From assembly GCA_029880585.1 (NCBI GenBank), contig JAOUOC010000005.1, positions 1 to 37,438 of the forward strand: a stretch of 37,438 bases of DNA, written 5' to 3'. This stretch comes from Gammaproteobacteria bacterium (GTDB lineage Bacteria; Pseudomonadota; Gammaproteobacteria; Enterobacterales; Kangiellaceae). The notes under the pieces are model-generated. The model worked only from the letters and a program-made list of their open reading frames with translations, made no database searches and was not told where the DNA came from. The translations under genes were made by a program, and so were the position numbers. This document shows positions 30,346 through 37,438 of the stretch, one piece after another. The stretch's first letter is position 1, and the number at the start of each line of letters is the position of its first letter.

Positions 30346-31194
30346 TTATTGTCTGGATAAACGAAAATTTGCCATATTTTGCTCAAAATTGCTACGCCAG
30401 GGATTAATATCAAGCCCACCTCTTCTTGTATATCTTGCATAAACCGTTAACTTGTCCGGTTGGCAATAATGCATAATGTCGTTGAATATTCTCTCAACAC
30501 ATTGTTCATGAAATTCATTGTGATTTCTGAAAGATACAATGTATTTTAGTAGGCCTTCTTTTTCTATGGATTTCCCTGAATAACGGATATAAACACTTCC
30601 CCAGTCGGGTTGGTGGGTAATTAAACAGTTACTTTTAAGTAAATGGCTGCATAGCGTTTCTGATTTATTTTGATTTGAATCAGTTATTAAAAAATCAGGA
30701 GAATAATCATAGATATCAATTTCTACCAGTTGCTCATCAATACAAATTGCAGGGTAACCATCCTGTTCAGGTATTGAATTAATATTATGAATATCAGAAT
30801 AAACAGCAAACAAATCAACTGAAACTGATTCACCTGCACAATGAGTTAAATCCTTGCTAATCGTATTTTTGACTTCCTCCCAGCCTGTAAATTTAGACTG
30901 ATTAAATGAATTGAAATACAACTTGAGTGATTTTGATTCTATTAAGTTAGGACTGGTTGCCGGAATGATAATTTGACCAATTGCGACTTGTGGTAAACCT
31001 GATTGATTAAGCCAACTTAATTCATAGGCATTCCAGATATCCGCACCACTTAATCCGGAGGTATGTAGATAACCAATCTCATCGCGTTTGTCCTGCCTGC
31101 TAATAGCAAACAACAAATCAGGTTGATAGTTATCAATATATTCTACTTTTTGGCCAAGTGGATTATTGTTACCAGTATTGTCAGATATGTTCAT
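30346..31194 (-). CDS. queF: NADPH-dependent 7-cyano-7-deazaguanine reductase
   Basis: The 282-residue type II (YqcD/long) QueF reduces preQ0 to preQ1 in queuosine synthesis. The QueF motif region SPNLIESKSLKLYFNSFNQ lies in the N-terminal half. The catalytic Cys of KSNCLITHQPDWGS is followed seven residues later by the catalytic Asp. FRNHNEFHEQCVERIF is the C-terminal signature. It is preceded by a DUF1820 gene (41 bp gap) and followed closely by xerD. Confidence 0.96.
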   Translation of the reverse strand: MNISDNTGNNNPLGQKVEYIDNYQPDLLFAISRQDKRDEIGYLHTSGLSGADIWNAYELSWLNQSGLPQVAIGQIIIPATSPNLIESKSLKLYFNSFNQSKFTGWEEVKNTISKDLTHCAGESVSVDLFAVYSDIHNINSIPEQDGYPAICIDEQLVEIDIYDYSPDFLITDSNQNKSETLCSHLLKSNCLITHQPDWGSVYIRYSGKSIEKEGLLKYIVSFRNHNEFHEQCVERIFNDIMHYCQPDKLTVYARYTRRGGLDINPWRSNFEQNMANFRLSRQ

Positions 31195-31235
31195 TGAATG
31201 TTTAATTCTGTTTTTGTAATAAATGTATTAGAAAT

Positions 31236-31577
31236 TTAAGTTTTTGGCTTATCAGTCATCGGTACTGCTCGAAAAGGTGTTACAACATCTCCTTTGGCTT
31301 CAGCAATTTTAGCCGTACCCTGTTTTTCAACTTCATCAATTCTGATAACAGAGTGCATTGGAATATTGGTTTTCAATACGCCTTCAAATTCAGTCTTTAA
31401 TTTCTCTTCAGACGGATCCACAACAAGACTGGTTCGCTCGTTAAACACAATTTGCTCAACTTCTATAAAGCCGTACAGTTGCAACTGATTTACCTTTCTT
31501 GCATAAATCTCATAGGTTTTACCATTGTTGAAAAAGATAATTCTGTACACTGCGTTGCTCGACTTTACATAAAACAA
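31236..31577 (-). CDS. DUF1820-family protein
   Basis: The 113-residue soluble protein contains YRIIFFNNGKTYEIYARKVNQLQLYGFIEVEQIVF, the family's conserved start, and ends PFRAVPMTDKPKT. DUF1820 proteins are small, widespread in Gammaproteobacteria and functionally uncharacterised. It leads the queF-xerD-dsbC transcript. Confidence 0.88.
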   Translation of the reverse strand: MFYVKSSNAVYRIIFFNNGKTYEIYARKVNQLQLYGFIEVEQIVFNERTSLVVDPSEEKLKTEFEGVLKTNIPMHSVIRIDEVEKQGTAKIAEAKGDVVTPFRAVPMTDKPKT

Positions 31578-31692
31578 TTAGTTGATACTTTTATTTTATC
31601 ATATAATGCTAAAAGTACCGCAATCTTAAAATAGTAAATGCAAAATCATTAGATTGAAGCTATCCAATTTAAAGGTAATTACAGGAATTAAC

Positions 31693-32289
31693 ATGCCACC
31701 TTCTTCTCACCCTTCAGCTATAAAAATAAGACAACCTATTCGTTTTGAGGCGCAGCTTGAAGATATCCATCTGCGATTTGAAACCAGCTTTGGAATATTT
31801 TCACCAAAAGAAATTGATGAAGGAACGCGTTTACTGTTAAGGCATTTAAAAATTGAAGATAATTATGATTGCCTGGATTTGGGATGTGGCTATGGCGCTA
31901 TCGGATTATGGATGGCAAAAAAAGCGTGCAATGGCAAAGTTGTGATGCTTGATAAGGATTTTGTAGCAATTGAACACTGCAAGAATAATATTCAACACAA
32001 CAATATCAATAATGCTACCGCAAAACTAAGCAATGGTTTTTCGGAATTGAAAGATGAAAAGTTTGATTTAATTGTCTCTAACATCCCAGCCAAAGTTGGA
32101 AACGAAATGTTATATCTCTTTATTTATGATGCCTTCCACCATTTAAAAGAGAATGGACAATTTGTTGTTGTAACCGTAAATGGGTTAAGACATTTTTGCA
32201 AACGCGTTTTTAATGAGATTTTTGGTAATTATGACAAAATTAAACAGGGCTCAAATTATACAATTTCCGCTTGTAAAAAAATCAATTAA
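31693..32289 (+). CDS. Class I SAM-dependent methyltransferase (MTS/RsmC-like)
   Basis: The 198-residue protein has the SAM-binding motif I CLDLGCGYGAIGLWMAK, the motif II acidic VVMLDKDFVAIE, and motif IV SNIPAK in place of the NPP(F/Y/W) of RNA guanine or adenine N-methyltransferases. The overall order matches the MTS (methyltransferase small) domain of RsmC, without RsmC's N-terminal half. The substrate is unknown; the altered motif IV argues against a simple N-methylation call. The ATG at 31693 has AGGA 6 nt upstream and is preferred over the in-frame TTG at 31654. Confidence 0.82.
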   Translation: MPPSSHPSAIKIRQPIRFEAQLEDIHLRFETSFGIFSPKEIDEGTRLLLRHLKIEDNYDCLDLGCGYGAIGLWMAKKACNGKVVMLDKDFVAIEHCKNNIQHNNINNATAKLSNGFSELKDEKFDLIVSNIPAKVGNEMLYLFIYDAFHHLKENGQFVVVTVNGLRHFCKRVFNEIFGNYDKIKQGSNYTISACKKIN

Positions 32290-32675
32290 TCTAAATATCA
32301 AATACTTATAAAACAATCAAAACAAAATAAATTATTTGACTAAAATACTTGGTTTTATTTTGCCCATTTTGTTGCGAAAAGTATTCCACAAATCCTGTGG
32401 ATAACTTTGGGGAAAAGAATTTCAAAACAGTCGCAATCCCGCAATTTTACTAACCTCGAGATAGATTGACTATTTTTTGTACAGCGCCTTTTTTTTCCTT
32501 TAAAATCAAAAGGTTACAGCTTTGATTATTAAAATCAGTAACTTACAGGTATTGTATTTTTTTTGTGCAGAGCGCAAAAAAATAATTTAAAAAAACTGTG
32601 GATTTTTGTTGACAGTCTACATTTTTATTGTTCCTAAAAGCATTAAAATATTAAAACCCCACTACATTCAAACTG

Positions 32676-32707
32676 TTAAGCAGTTCACAGTTTGAATTAT
32701 GAACAAA
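32676..32707. repeat. Inverted repeat with overlapping inner palindrome
   Basis: ATTCAAACTGT (32676-32686) and ACAGTTTGAAT (32697-32707) pair perfectly across 10 nt. Inside, AACTG-TTAAG-CAGTT (32681-32695) forms a second, mutually exclusive hairpin. No T-run follows, so it does not look like a terminator. Confidence 0.65.
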
Positions 32708-32821
32708 TTGGCTCTAAATATTTGCGCCAAAATCAATTCAAATGAGTGATTCAGTACTACAATAAAAGACTTTTATTGTTCAATAATTATCTACTCTATA
32801 AGGAAGATAACTTAAAGCTTG

Positions 32822-32850
32822 TATTTATATTTTCACAGTTTGGTTATAAT
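32822..32850 (+). promoter_or_regulatory. ttcA: Probable ttcA promoter
   Basis: Consensus -10 TATAAT at 32845-32850 with a weak -35 (TATTTA, 17 bp spacer). Transcription would begin near 32857, 36 bp before the ATG at 32893. This excludes the longer in-frame start at 32746. Confidence 0.5.
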
Positions 32851-32892
32851 GCGAATGTTGTATTAAATTTTGTTATCCCAAAAGAATTATCT

Positions 32893-33819
32893 ATGAATAT
32901 GTCAGCTCTTAATGACTCTAGTGATAAAAAGCTTAAAGTCGACTTTAATAAACTGCAAAAAAGATTACGCCGTAATGTAGGCAAAGCCATCGAAGATTAC
33001 AATATGATTGAAAATGGTGACCGAGTAATGGTTTGCTTATCCGGTGGTAAAGACAGTTATACCATGTTGGAAATTTTACTTAATTTGCAAAAAAGTGCGC
33101 CAATACATTTTGAATTAATTGCAGTTAATCTCGATCAAAAGCAGCCTGGCTTTCCTGAGGAAGTGTTACCAAACTATTTAAAATCACTAGGTATTCCTTT
33201 TCACATTATTGAAGAAGATACTTTTAGTATTGTTAAAGAGAAGGTGCCAGAAGGTAAAACCACCTGTGCTTTATGTTCAAGGCTAAGACGTGGAATCATT
33301 TATTCCTGGGCTCAGGAAAACAGAATTAATAAAATTGCCTTGGGCCATCATCGCGAAGACATAATCGAAACTTTGTTTCTGAATATGTTTTTTGGCGGTA
33401 AGATGAAAGCTATGCCACCTAAATTACTTAGTGATGATGGTAAAAACACCGTTATTCGTCCACTGGCCTATTGTAAGGAAAAAGATATTGCCAGATTTGC
33501 ACAATTAAAAGAATTCCCTATCATTCCTTGCAATCTTTGCGGTTCACAGGAAAACCTGCAAAGAAAGCAAATCAAACAATTATTGTCAGAATGGAATAAA
33601 CAATTTCCTGGCAGAATTGAAAATATTTTCAGCGCGATAAGCAATATTGCTCCCTCACACTTGATGGATCACTCAATTTTTCCTTTCAAGGAAATTGATA
33701 AACAACGGCTATTCGATAAAGAAAGTGAATTACTTTTTGATGATGTAACATTTATGGCTTCTGACAATCAATCTAATAATAAAACAACAGCTGATATTAT
33801 AGATGTAATAAATATATGA
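32893..33819 (+). CDS. ttcA: tRNA-cytidine(32) 2-sulfurtransferase
   Basis: The 308-residue product has the PP-loop [10 protein letters not shown], the CxxC pair in [13 protein letters not shown] and a second CNLCG. The three cysteines hold the [4Fe-4S] cluster that carries sulfur to C32 of t[22 protein letters not shown] is the family block. The ATG at 32893 is chosen because the extension to a GTG at 32746 has no family match and would start before the predicted promoter. The gene overlaps the next one by ATGA, so the two are coupled. Confidence 0.96.
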   Translation: MNMSALNDSSDKKLKVDFNKLQKRLRRNVGKAIEDYNMIENGDRVMVCLSGGKDSYTMLEILLNLQKSAPIHFELIAVNLDQKQPGFPEEVLPNYLKSLGIPFHIIEEDTFSIVKEKVPEGKTTCALCSRLRRGIIYSWAQENRINKIALGHHREDIIETLFLNMFFGGKMKAMPPKLLSDDGKNTVIRPLAYCKEKDIARFAQLKEFPIIPCNLCGSQENLQRKQIKQLLSEWNKQFPGRIENIFSAISNIAPSHLMDHSIFPFKEIDKQRLFDKESELLFDDVTFMASDNQSNNKTTADIIDVINI

Positions 33820-34475
33820 TAGAACTTTATACAGCCTCCACTCCAAATGGACATAAAATCAGTGTGCTTTTGGAAGAGTTAGGGATAGATTATCAAATCA
33901 AACCAGTTAATCTGCTTAAAGGCGAGCAGAAAACTGATTCATTTCTTAATCTGAACCCCAACGGACGTATTCCGGTTATCATTGACAAAAGTAACAATGA
34001 TTTGGTGATATTTGAATCAGGTGCAATTATGCTTTATCTGGCAGAAAAAACTGGGAAATTAATTTCCAGAGAGCCAGTTAAACGGCAGGAAACGATACAA
34101 TGGTTAATGTTTAATGTGAGCGGCATTGGCCCCATGATGGGGCAATGTAATGTTTTTTATCGATATTTTCCTGAAAAAATTCCTGCCGCCATTGATAGAT
34201 ATCAACATGAAGCAGACAGGTTATTTTCAGTGCTTGATAGTCGCCTCTCACAGGTTGAATATCTGGCGCATGATTTGTCAATAGCTGACATAGCCAACTG
34301 GTGCTGGGTAAGAACTGCCAGTTGGTCTGGTATAGATTATAAAAAATATGAGCATTTAAATCGCTGGGTAAATAATTTGTACCAGCGCCCTGCTTTCAAA
34401 AAAGGCATCAAGATCCCTGAACCAGTAGACTCGGATGATATTGCTGAAACTGGCAAGAAAATCATTACCAAATAA
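33816..34475 (+). CDS. Glutathione S-transferase family protein, YfcG/Nu-like
   Basis: 219 residues. The thioredoxin-like N-domain begins [21 protein letters not shown], and NPNGRIPVI and [15 protein letters not shown] are the glutathione-binding blocks. This matches the YfcG/YghU (Nu-class) family, whose members bind glutathione as a disulfide and act as disulfide-bond reductases. The helical C-domain has [11 protein letters not shown]. The start overlaps the ttcA stop by 4 nt. A hairpin terminator follows. Its link to TtcA may concern protection of the oxygen-sensitive cluster or simple co-expression; this is inference. Confidence 0.9.
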   Translation: MIELYTASTPNGHKISVLLEELGIDYQIKPVNLLKGEQKTDSFLNLNPNGRIPVIIDKSNNDLVIFESGAIMLYLAEKTGKLISREPVKRQETIQWLMFNVSGIGPMMGQCNVFYRYFPEKIPAAIDRYQHEADRLFSVLDSRLSQVEYLAHDLSIADIANWCWVRTASWSGIDYKKYEHLNRWVNNLYQRPAFKKGIKIPEPVDSDDIAETGKKIITK

Positions 34476-34487
34476 ATTAAAAAAACG

Positions 34488-34509
34488 AAAAGGCCGATAA
34501 TGGCCTTTT
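34488..34509. terminator. Bidirectional terminator after the GST gene
   Basis: AAAAGGCC, loop GATAAT, GGCCTTTT: a perfect 8 bp stem with an A-rich left flank, between two convergent genes. Confidence 0.85.
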
Positions 34510-34528
34510 CCAGTAATATTATTTGTAT

Positions 34529-34906
34529 TTAAGTATTTTTGGGCATTAAATACCACAAAACAAAAGCGACTAAAAATAAGGCAGGAATATCGCCCATCAT
34601 ATTTGCATGTTCAGTTTCATCATTAATTGCCTGAATCAACATAATACCGGCATGGACAATACTGGACCAAATAGTAAAGTTAATTAAGCTAACATGCTTC
34701 ATCGGTTCAGCTGATGCCATCCATAAGAATACACCTAATGTTGCATAAACTCCCACAATCATTTGTTCATATTCGGGCTGACTAGGTGTCCAACTCCAAC
34801 CATCCGGCCACACCCACATCATCATAGGATAAATACCAAAAATAAATATCACTGCGAATAATTTAAGTGCAATTTGCAAGTACTTCATTTTTGCTTGTTC
34901 GTTCAT
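34529..34906 (-). CDS. Small four-helix membrane protein (DUF6632-like)
   Basis: The 125-residue product has four hydrophobic segments (about 11-31, 48-67, 75-95, 105-122). The patterns IFGIYPMMMWVWPDGWSWTP and GDIPALFLVAFVLWYLMP recall a widespread bacterial family that I believe is DUF6632; the name is from memory and not certain. AAGGAG lies upstream of the ATG. Its only near neighbours are the convergent GST gene and the downstream-oriented receptor gene. Function is unknown. Confidence 0.75.
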   Translation of the reverse strand: MNEQAKMKYLQIALKLFAVIFIFGIYPMMMWVWPDGWSWTPSQPEYEQMIVGVYATLGVFLWMASAEPMKHVSLINFTIWSSIVHAGIMLIQAINDETEHANMMGDIPALFLVAFVLWYLMPKNT

Positions 34907-35049
34907 TGTTTTTTGTCTCCTTGTTATCGTAAATAAACAATCATTATGACGAAATACTGCTTATCAACTGCAAATGACAGTCTTTTACTGTTTAAATAAT
35001 ATACAGCCACTCCTATTATCAATATTTTGAGATATTTTACAACAATAAA

Positions 35050-35072
35050 TAAAAAGCCACCCTCAGGTGGCC
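35050..35072 (-). terminator. Terminator of the TonB-dependent receptor gene
   Basis: On the minus strand GCCACC, loop TGAG, GGTGGC, then TTTTTATTT. It lies 20 bp past the receptor stop codon. Confidence 0.85.
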
Positions 35073-35091
35073 AGGTCATACAAGAAAATAT

Positions 35092-37371
35092 TCAGAATAT
35101 GTAGCGCATACCCAAAGTAATATTTCTACCAGTTCTGGGCGCCAGATCTTTTAGGAAAGAACTATGGTCACGCGCTTCTTCATCTAGCAAATTATTACCT
35201 TTAACAAATATGAACAGTTCTTCTTGATCCAGTTGCATACGATAAGTTGCGTCTATTCCTACCATTTCAAATCCATTTGTAGGCAATTCATTCTCATACA
35301 AATTATTTTGAGATCTATAAGATAACCATGAAAAATTAATACCCAAATCACCACTGATATAGTTGATTAAAGCGCCCGTTTTAACTGGCGGTATACGTGG
35401 CACATTTTGTCCATCTTCAAATTCTGCTTTTACAACATCAGCAATAATTTCCAGACTTATTTCATAATCAGCCTGTTTGCTAATGGGCATTTCCATTTTT
35501 AGTTCAACACCTTTAAAATCTGCATGCTGTTGCTCATAACAGACTAACTGCAAGCCTTCTAGCAAAGCATCTGCTGCCGCATCAGCCGTTACACAGGCAG
35601 ACGTAGCATCTTTGTTTGCAGCAAAAATAAAATCATCAAAATGATTGAAATAAAAATTAATTTCACCAGTTAAATACGAATTGTCGAAGCGGTAGCTAAA
35701 ATCAACATTATTTGCTGTTTCTTCTTTTAAACTGGCATTGCCAATCTCAAAAGTTTGCGTTGTGGCATGTGGCCCATAAGAATAAAGATTTTCAACTGAA
35801 GGAAAGCGACTTGCGTGTGAAAAATTAAATGCCAATCGACTTTCATTTTCAGTTGTATAAACAAAGCCGGTAGAAAAACTGAATGCACTATCATTATAAT
35901 CAGCCCCTCCTAACACCTCTATTTTTTGTGACTCATATCGACTTCCAATTTCAAACTTATGATGTCCTAATCTTTTTTCTTCTATCCAGAATATTGCTGA
36001 TGTTTTGGTTGTAGAAGGAGGAACAAATGATTCATCACCTATGGCAGAAAAATCTCTTTGACCTGATTGCCATCCAATAACACCTTCCCAGGTTTCTGAC
36101 GATCCTTGCTTGATATATCCTCTTAATTCCCAGGCCTTATTTTCAAACTCTGTACCCGGAATACCATCTTCAACTTCAACATGATAATAATCTGTATAGC
36201 CAACACCAATAAACAGTTTATTAATAAAATCATTTATATTTTCAAAACCGGATTGGATATCATAACGGGTCTGTTCCATATCAACTCTGACCCCGGCTTC
36301 TGCAATTAAGGGATCTACTTCATGAGCATGGCCAGGTACGCCATATTCCTTATTATTATGATTTATTGATAATCCGACATATCCATCGTTTAATAATTTC
36401 GTGTAACCAATGGAACCACCTTGTGTTTGATAGTCACTTTGATGCAATTCACCTTCTACTTCTTCCGGAACATAAGGCACCTGATTTTCAACAGCTTCCA
36501 GTTTTTGTAAAGTAACAGATTCAGCTGCAGATGGAATGGCTATCTCATCTGACTTGCTATAAAAACCATCAAAATGCCAATTGCTATTATTATTGCCAAG
36601 GTCTAATGCAAAAACCCCTGTTTTTTCACCTGTTGCTGAATCACCTATTCTGAGTTCAACTCCGCCAGATATAGCGTCCTGATTTTCAGCAAAAATCTTC
36701 TTGTCGGTAATATTAACTACACCGGCAATTGCACCACTACCATACAGTAATGTAGCAGGACCTTTAATAATCTCAATACTATTAGCCAACAGTGGCTCAA
36801 CACCAACATCATGATCAGGGCTAGCTGTGGATGCATCCTGAACGCTCATTTGGTTATTGGTAATCATAACACGACTACCGGACAACCCCCTGATCACTGG
36901 ACGAGAAACAGCTGGGCCAAATGATGAGACACTCAAACCAGGTTCATCATGTAATACATCTCCCAGAGTGGTAGAACGTTTTAACGTCATTTCATCATCC
37001 GAGATTAAAACAATGGGATTTGGCATATCAACTGCTGTATGCTCGAGAGGATTAGCTCGTATTACCATTTTTCTTTCTTTTTCTTCTTCTAATGTTAAGA
37101 CGATTACCTGATCTTCCTCACCAACCTGTATTTCCTGATGAAAATGAGCTGATGCTCCACCTTTAACATCGAGTGTGTAGTGCCCTGCATCCAATTGCAC
37201 TTCAAAATATCCATTTTCATCAGTGATAACTTCCTGATTAGTATCTGTGATTAGAATGCGAATATGAGCAAGATTTTCCCCTGCCTGATTTTTAACATGA
37301 CCATTTACTTTTGCTGCGCTAACAGCTGACGAAAAACCTGTGATCGCCAAAACGAATAAAACAAATTTCAT
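35092..37371 (-). CDS. TonB-dependent outer-membrane receptor, ZnuD-like
   Basis: 759 residues. A signal peptide (MKFVLFVLAITGFSSAVSAA) is followed by a carboxypeptidase-regulatory-like domain (about 21-95, VNGHVKNQAGENLAHIRILI). The plug comes next (about 110-235, with PVIRGLSGSRVMI and EIIKGPATLLYGSGAIAGVVNI), then a 22-strand-type barrel ending GRNITLGMRYIF. DASTASPDHDVGVEPLLANSIE and YGVPGHAHEVDP resemble ZnuD zinc receptors, but the long His-rich loop of neisserial ZnuD is missing. Zinc is therefore the leading guess, with other metals possible. The start at 37371 has AGGA 8 nt upstream, and an in-frame ATG at 37431 would add 20 residues before the signal peptide. Confidence 0.92.
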   Translation of the reverse strand: MKFVLFVLAITGFSSAVSAAKVNGHVKNQAGENLAHIRILITDTNQEVITDENGYFEVQLDAGHYTLDVKGGASAHFHQEIQVGEEDQVIVLTLEEEKERKMVIRANPLEHTAVDMPNPIVLISDDEMTLKRSTTLGDVLHDEPGLSVSSFGPAVSRPVIRGLSGSRVMITNNQMSVQDASTASPDHDVGVEPLLANSIEIIKGPATLLYGSGAIAGVVNITDKKIFAENQDAISGGVELRIGDSATGEKTGVFALDLGNNNSNWHFDGFYSKSDEIAIPSAAESVTLQKLEAVENQVPYVPEEVEGELHQSDYQTQGGSIGYTKLLNDGYVGLSINHNNKEYGVPGHAHEVDPLIAEAGVRVDMEQTRYDIQSGFENINDFINKLFIGVGYTDYYHVEVEDGIPGTEFENKAWELRGYIKQGSSETWEGVIGWQSGQRDFSAIGDESFVPPSTTKTSAIFWIEEKRLGHHKFEIGSRYESQKIEVLGGADYNDSAFSFSTGFVYTTENESRLAFNFSHASRFPSVENLYSYGPHATTQTFEIGNASLKEETANNVDFSYRFDNSYLTGEINFYFNHFDDFIFAANKDATSACVTADAAADALLEGLQLVCYEQQHADFKGVELKMEMPISKQADYEISLEIIADVVKAEFEDGQNVPRIPPVKTGALINYISGDLGINFSWLSYRSQNNLYENELPTNGFEMVGIDATYRMQLDQEELFIFVKGNNLLDEEARDHSSFLKDLAPRTGRNITLGMRYIF

Positions 37372-37391
37372 TTCAATTTCCTGATAAATTG

Positions 37392-37420
37392 TTAATAACT
37401 GGTACAAAAATGATGTACAA
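37392..37420 (-). promoter_or_regulatory. Putative receptor-gene promoter with overlapping palindrome
   Basis: On the minus strand TTGTAC (37415-37420), a 17 bp spacer and TATTAA (37392-37397). The palindrome GTTAATAAC (37391-37399, imperfect centre) covers the -10 and could be a repressor site such as a metal regulator's half-operator. No full Zur or Fur box is visible. Confidence 0.45.
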
Positions 37421-37438
37421 AGAATAATCAAATCAGAA

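Larger units (their letters stand above)
32290..32892. other. AT-rich non-coding region with DnaA-box-like sites and inverted repeats
   Basis: No convincing gene in about 600 bp. It contains an exact DnaA box on the minus strand (TTATCCACA, seen as TGTGGATAA at 32396-32404), an opposed near-box TATTCCACA (32382-32390), and TGTGGATTT (32597-32605). A strongly AT-rich tract lies around 32565-32640 and an 11 bp inverted repeat at 32676-32707. The ttcA promoter is at its right end. I see no GATC sites and no tRNA. Confidence 0.55.

Noticed and set aside
32590-32640. TTGACA at 32609-32614 as a strong promoter
   Set aside because: No acceptable -10 at 16-19 bp spacing; TAAAAG lies 20 bp away.
32746-32892. 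Possible 49-residue N-terminal extension of TtcA from a GTG
   Set aside because: It would start upstream of a consensus TATAAT and adds sequence foreign to the family; the ATG at 32893 fits homologues.

Overview
The window is a chromosomal segment of an AT-rich gammaproteobacterium; I cannot fix the order from sequence alone. The evidence is the gammaproteobacterial gene neighbourhoods infA-clpA-clpS-cspD, relA-mazG-pyrG-kdsA-eno-ftsB-ispD and xerD-dsbC, together with monomeric isocitrate dehydrogenase, RluE, TrhP, TtcA and type II QueF. CcoS points to a cbb3-type oxidase and therefore to low-oxygen respiration. Most of the window is housekeeping DNA with short accessory inserts.

Layout. 1-950: the 3' end of a P1-family peptidase gene, followed by a three-copy tandem repeat (about 228 bp per unit) that carries the last ~42 codons of that gene plus a REP-like palindrome. 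951-2425: a small exported protein and a membrane diguanylate cyclase, both on the minus strand. 2551-9209: infA, clpA, clpS, cspD, icd and rluE. 9256-12249: a DUF445 membrane protein, a Yip1-type membrane protein with ccoS behind a probable FNR site, an unrecognised secreted protein, and a TauE/SafE-type protein. 12345-13862: trhP with its promoter and terminator. 13893-17230: a FIST-domain sensor and a cytosolic hybrid histidine kinase with two receiver domains, resembling the nitric-oxide pair NosP/NahK. 17236-26200: ispD, ftsB, eno, kdsA, pyrG, a DUF2459 lipoprotein, mazG and relA, all on the minus strand. 26405-28387: a second membrane diguanylate cyclase, a MAPEG protein and a Mth938-like protein. 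28447-31577: DUF1820, queF, xerD and dsbC on the minus strand. 31693-34475: a small methyltransferase, a roughly 600 bp AT-rich non-coding region with DnaA-box-like sites, then ttcA and a GST. 34529-37371: a small membrane protein and a ZnuD-like TonB-dependent receptor.

The least explained signal is a conserved ~55 bp element that occurs three times (1457-1512, 2367-2425, 27831-27889). Each copy lies at a similar distance upstream of a minus-strand gene (exported protein, diguanylate cyclase, MAPEG protein). All three share a -35-like TTGRGA, an 18 bp spacer, a -10-like TAGGAT and a partly palindromic core around GATATC, which suggests a small shared regulon. Other items worth attention are the triplicated gene end, the FIST/hybrid-kinase pair, the FNR site in front of the Yip1/ccoS unit and the non-coding region upstream of ttcA. 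I found no CRISPR array, insertion sequence, prophage, tRNA or rRNA.
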